Below, one piece after another: positions 35,380-36,794 of a DNA stretch of 36,794 nt. The notes beneath the pieces are model-generated. The model made no database searches. It worked only from the letters and a program-made list of their open reading frames with translations, and had not been told where the DNA came from. The number at the start of each line of letters is the position of its first letter. Positions within the stretch are counted from its first letter, which is position 1. This stretch comes from Smittium mucronatum. Taxonomy: Eukaryota > Kickxellomycota > Harpellomycetes > Harpellales > Legeriomycetaceae. The translations under genes and the position numbers were made by a program. The stretch covers positions 1 through 36,794 of the forward strand of contig LSSL01007581.1 in NCBI GenBank assembly GCA_001953115.1, given 5' to 3'.

Positions 35380-36794
35380 ACCCGAACCAGCGAAATTTTA
35401 TATATTCCACCCGATTACAGTAAAAAAAACCTCTACCTAATTAAAATTACCAATTTTTGATAAAAAAAATTCACAGAAACAGAGAATTTTGACCTTTTTC
35501 TGTTTCATTTTGTAAGGGGTAATGGGCTTCATTTTCGGGAGGAAAAAAGGGGCATTTATATCTGAAACTAAAATATCTTTATCATGGGAAAAATATTTTT
35601 AAGGATGTCTAGTTCTTAAGTTAAAACATATGTTTTAAAAGTTTCCATCATATCTCTTTATCTATAAAATTATGATGCAGGGGATTTATAATTGTGTTAT
35701 TATCAAATTTGCTCCCATACAATATAATAAAGATATATCCATATATCTTAATTTTGATCACACTTTTTAGTATTTGGATTAAAAATGATAATCTCAATAA
35801 TTTGATAAACATACAAGGGTGTATATTTACGAGAAGTCCATAAACTATAGTAATAAAATGACCTTTTCGAAAGGAAATTAAAATAATAAACTATGACTAT
35901 TTAAAATTTTTTTATGATATGAGTATATTTTCTTTTGAACTTTTGAAAATAAATGAAGTGGATATACAATTTAAAAAGAAAAGAATTCAAATTTGGATAT
36001 TTTTCTTCAAGGATATTATAATTTCACCGGATTCTTTATAATAATAAGCTTGCTATAATTTTTTTTTTTTTAAAAAACCCCACCCAAAAATATTGCTCAT
36101 CGCATAATGTAAACAATTGTTAACATTGAAACAAAATCCTATTTAATTACTGCTTAAATCAATATAGGTAAAATAGTAATAAAATGAACATATTTAAAGC
36201 GCAGTTATACTTACAGGCAGTCTTTTATCCAAAAATAGCCATACCAAGAAATATCATTGTAAATTTTTTCTGGTTTCAAGATGGAGTTTATAATTACATT
36301 TTCATTTTTGGGAATAATTTTGAAATGTAATAGCATGAATTTATATTTAAAGTCAAATATTATTTATCTTTGGTAGCAATGTATTTCAGATTATAAATTA
36401 AGTCTATCAAAGTTGTCTAAATTGATTTTTTTTATTAAAAAGATATTCAATATTGATTTATTTCAACTTTTGATTTATATTTAAGAATGAAATCGATCAT
36501 CTGATATTCTTAATGAAGAGACCATCTTTTTTATATCAACTTTTACTGTTAAACTATTGATTAAATGTAATAAATGAATCTTTTAAACTATATTTAGCCG
36601 TTTCTATTGAACAAAAAAAAAAGTAATTCTATTTTTCTAATAACCTAAAAACGTCTTTAAATGATTTTTAGTATAACTTTTTTTTTTTTCAGGTAAACTA
36701 AAACTTTTAAATAACAAAAAAAGCTATACTAAATGAAATCACATTTAACATTTAGTAAAAAGGTATTATATTACTTGAAGCTATCTAAAGTTTT
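35380..36794. other. AT-rich non-coding flank
   Basis: No ORF of note on either strand, no RNA gene and no clear repeat. It contains homopolymer T and A runs (for example 36060-36075). It may continue as another desert beyond the window. Confidence 0.55.

Overview
The window looks like nuclear DNA of a fungus. The genes are eukaryotic: GT-AG introns of mostly about 57-230 nt, donors mostly GTAAG/GTAAA-like, acceptors mostly TAG. The recognisable products are typically fungal: a Dsk1/Sky1-type SR-protein kinase, Cdc20/Slp1, Ctf8, a Cce1/Ydc2 mitochondrial Holliday-junction resolvase and a Csc1/Rsn1-type membrane channel. Base composition is strongly AT-rich and there is a 12 kb gene desert, which fits a repeat-rich, early-diverging fungus better than a compact yeast. 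That placement is inference; nothing here fixes the species.

Layout. 1-2446: decayed repeats (two diverged ~300-bp direct repeats and a ~167-bp TA-flanked inverted-repeat element) and a doubtful small ORF. 2447-7351 (+): one 19-exon gene for a ~1125-residue protein with a kinesin-like head that has lost its nucleotide-binding motifs, then a coiled coil and a Ser/Lys-rich tail; every exon phase closes. 7352-19879: AT-rich desert holding a 3.7-kb element (14089-17823) with ~0.88-kb, nearly identical inverted arms around a heavily stopped integrase-like pseudogene on the minus strand. 19880-21131 (-): spliced gene for a single-pass membrane protein of unknown function. 22391-34668: seven of the eight well-supported protein genes, counted from the one just named, in strictly alternating orientation: unknown membrane protein (-), SRPK (+), CDC20 (-), CTF8 (+), Cys-rich ER-type membrane protein (-), CCE1 (+), CSC1 (-). 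34669-36794: AT-rich, with one uncertain 97-codon ORF.

Functional links. CDC20 (APC/C co-activator) and CTF8 (sister-chromatid cohesion clamp loader) are divergent neighbours sharing an 877-bp intergenic region; a kinesin-like protein and an SR-protein kinase lie further upstream. The rest look unrelated. All gene models were built by eye from splice signals and reading-frame continuity, and family assignments rest on recognised motifs, not on a search.
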